From assembly GCA_030378005.1 (NCBI GenBank), contig JAUCGF010000078.1, positions 29,580-93,579 on the forward strand: a DNA stretch of 64,000 nucleotides, in the 5' to 3' direction. The position numbers and the translations under genes were made by a program. A model generated the notes under the pieces. That model made no database searches and had not been told where the DNA came from. It saw only the letters and a program-made list of their open reading frames with translations. This document shows positions 63,880 through 64,000 of this stretch, one piece after another. The stretch is from Desulfococcaceae bacterium HSG9 (lineage in GTDB: Bacteria > Desulfobacterota > Desulfobacteria > Desulfobacterales > JAUCGF01). The first letter of the stretch is position 1, and every line of letters begins with the position of its first letter.

Positions 63880-64000
63880 AGTATTCCAAAATTTTTATTT
63901 TAATTTGTATTATCAAATAGTTATAAGATATATTTTGGATGAAATCTATGCAAGTTATTGAAAATAAAGCTTTTATCAGTCATAAAGCTCCCGCCGAATC
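63880..64000 (+). mobile_element. Probable left end of an inserted element (continues past the window)
   Basis: AGTATTCCAAAATTTTTATT begins near 63886, directly after the premature stop. The first eight bases AGTATTCC match the ends of the elements at 46762 and 47996. A frame opening at ATG 63939 (MKSMQVIENKAFISHKAP) is open to the last base; it may be the start of a transposase, but I do not recognise it. The other end is not in the window, so the element is not proven. Confidence 0.4.

Overview
The window looks like a chromosomal segment of a Gram-negative anaerobe or microaerophile, most probably a deltaproteobacterium (Desulfobacterota, Desulfobacterales-like). The inference rests on the gene mix: a type IV minor-pilin/PilY1 cluster, many one- and two-component signalling proteins, a serine/threonine kinase-AAA-GAF-histidine kinase giant, roadblock and PATAN (DUF4388) proteins, an ODP-type diiron protein, and abundant small palindromic repeats. 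No rRNA, tRNA or CRISPR array was seen, and taxonomy is an inference.

Layout. 0-4 kb: DHA2-type MFS exporter (5' end may lie outside the window), a receiver-histidine kinase, and an RsuA-type pseudouridine synthase overlapping it by 1 nt. 4.2-11.2 kb (minus strand): a tightly overlapping operon encoding a Memo-AMMECR1 fusion with a Sec signal peptide, a polytopic membrane protein with an embedded spermidine-synthase-like domain, an AmmeMemoRadiSam radical SAM enzyme with a twin-arginine signal, and a PAS hybrid histidine kinase. 11.35-12.4 kb: a TnpB-type nuclease with an end hairpin. 12.7-16.7 kb: two ketosynthases, a 4HBT thioesterase and a stand-alone PKS-type dehydratase, a dissociated acyl/polyketide module. 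16.9-20.4 kb: a ProXp-ala-type tRNA deacylase, a pseudo-receiver protein, a THUMP methyltransferase and a Uma2 nuclease-fold protein. 20.5-26.2 kb: a complete dipeptide/oligopeptide ABC importer with a terminator after the binding-protein gene.

26.2-38.4 kb (minus strand): pilus minor pilins (FimT/GspH, PilW, PilV, PilX), a 2729-residue PilY1-like protein with PPC repeats and a VWA domain, and small secreted proteins. 39.5-43.0 kb: a large secreted multidomain protein ending in a dockerin-like repeat. 43.1-46.7 kb (minus strand): an operon of roadblock, ODP/beta-lactamase-fold diiron protein, receiver-PATAN, ParA/MinD ATPase and a second roadblock protein. 47-54.7 kb: unknown proteins (one macro-like, one with 40-residue tandem repeats), a thioesterase, PilZ, receiver-STAS, a tandem HPt protein and CheX, which together suggest a phosphorelay/c-di-GMP network. 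54.8-58.3 kb: HisD, then MoxR and DUF58. 58.3-64 kb: a transposase remnant and the giant kinase, which stops where its ATP-binding domain should begin, at the edge of what looks like an inserted element.

Intergenic DNA is unusually rich in small inverted repeats. At least three families are recognisable: an AAAGGAGTGCTGAACTTACA palindrome in about five loci (one copy split by a 110-bp element with a TAA duplication), a 108-bp element flanked by AATTTT, and elements ending in AGTRTTCC. The most noteworthy functional proposals are an apparently exported AmmeMemoRadiSam system coupled to a membrane spermidine-synthase-like protein, the roadblock/ODP/ParA operon, and the compact KS-KS-TE-DH module.
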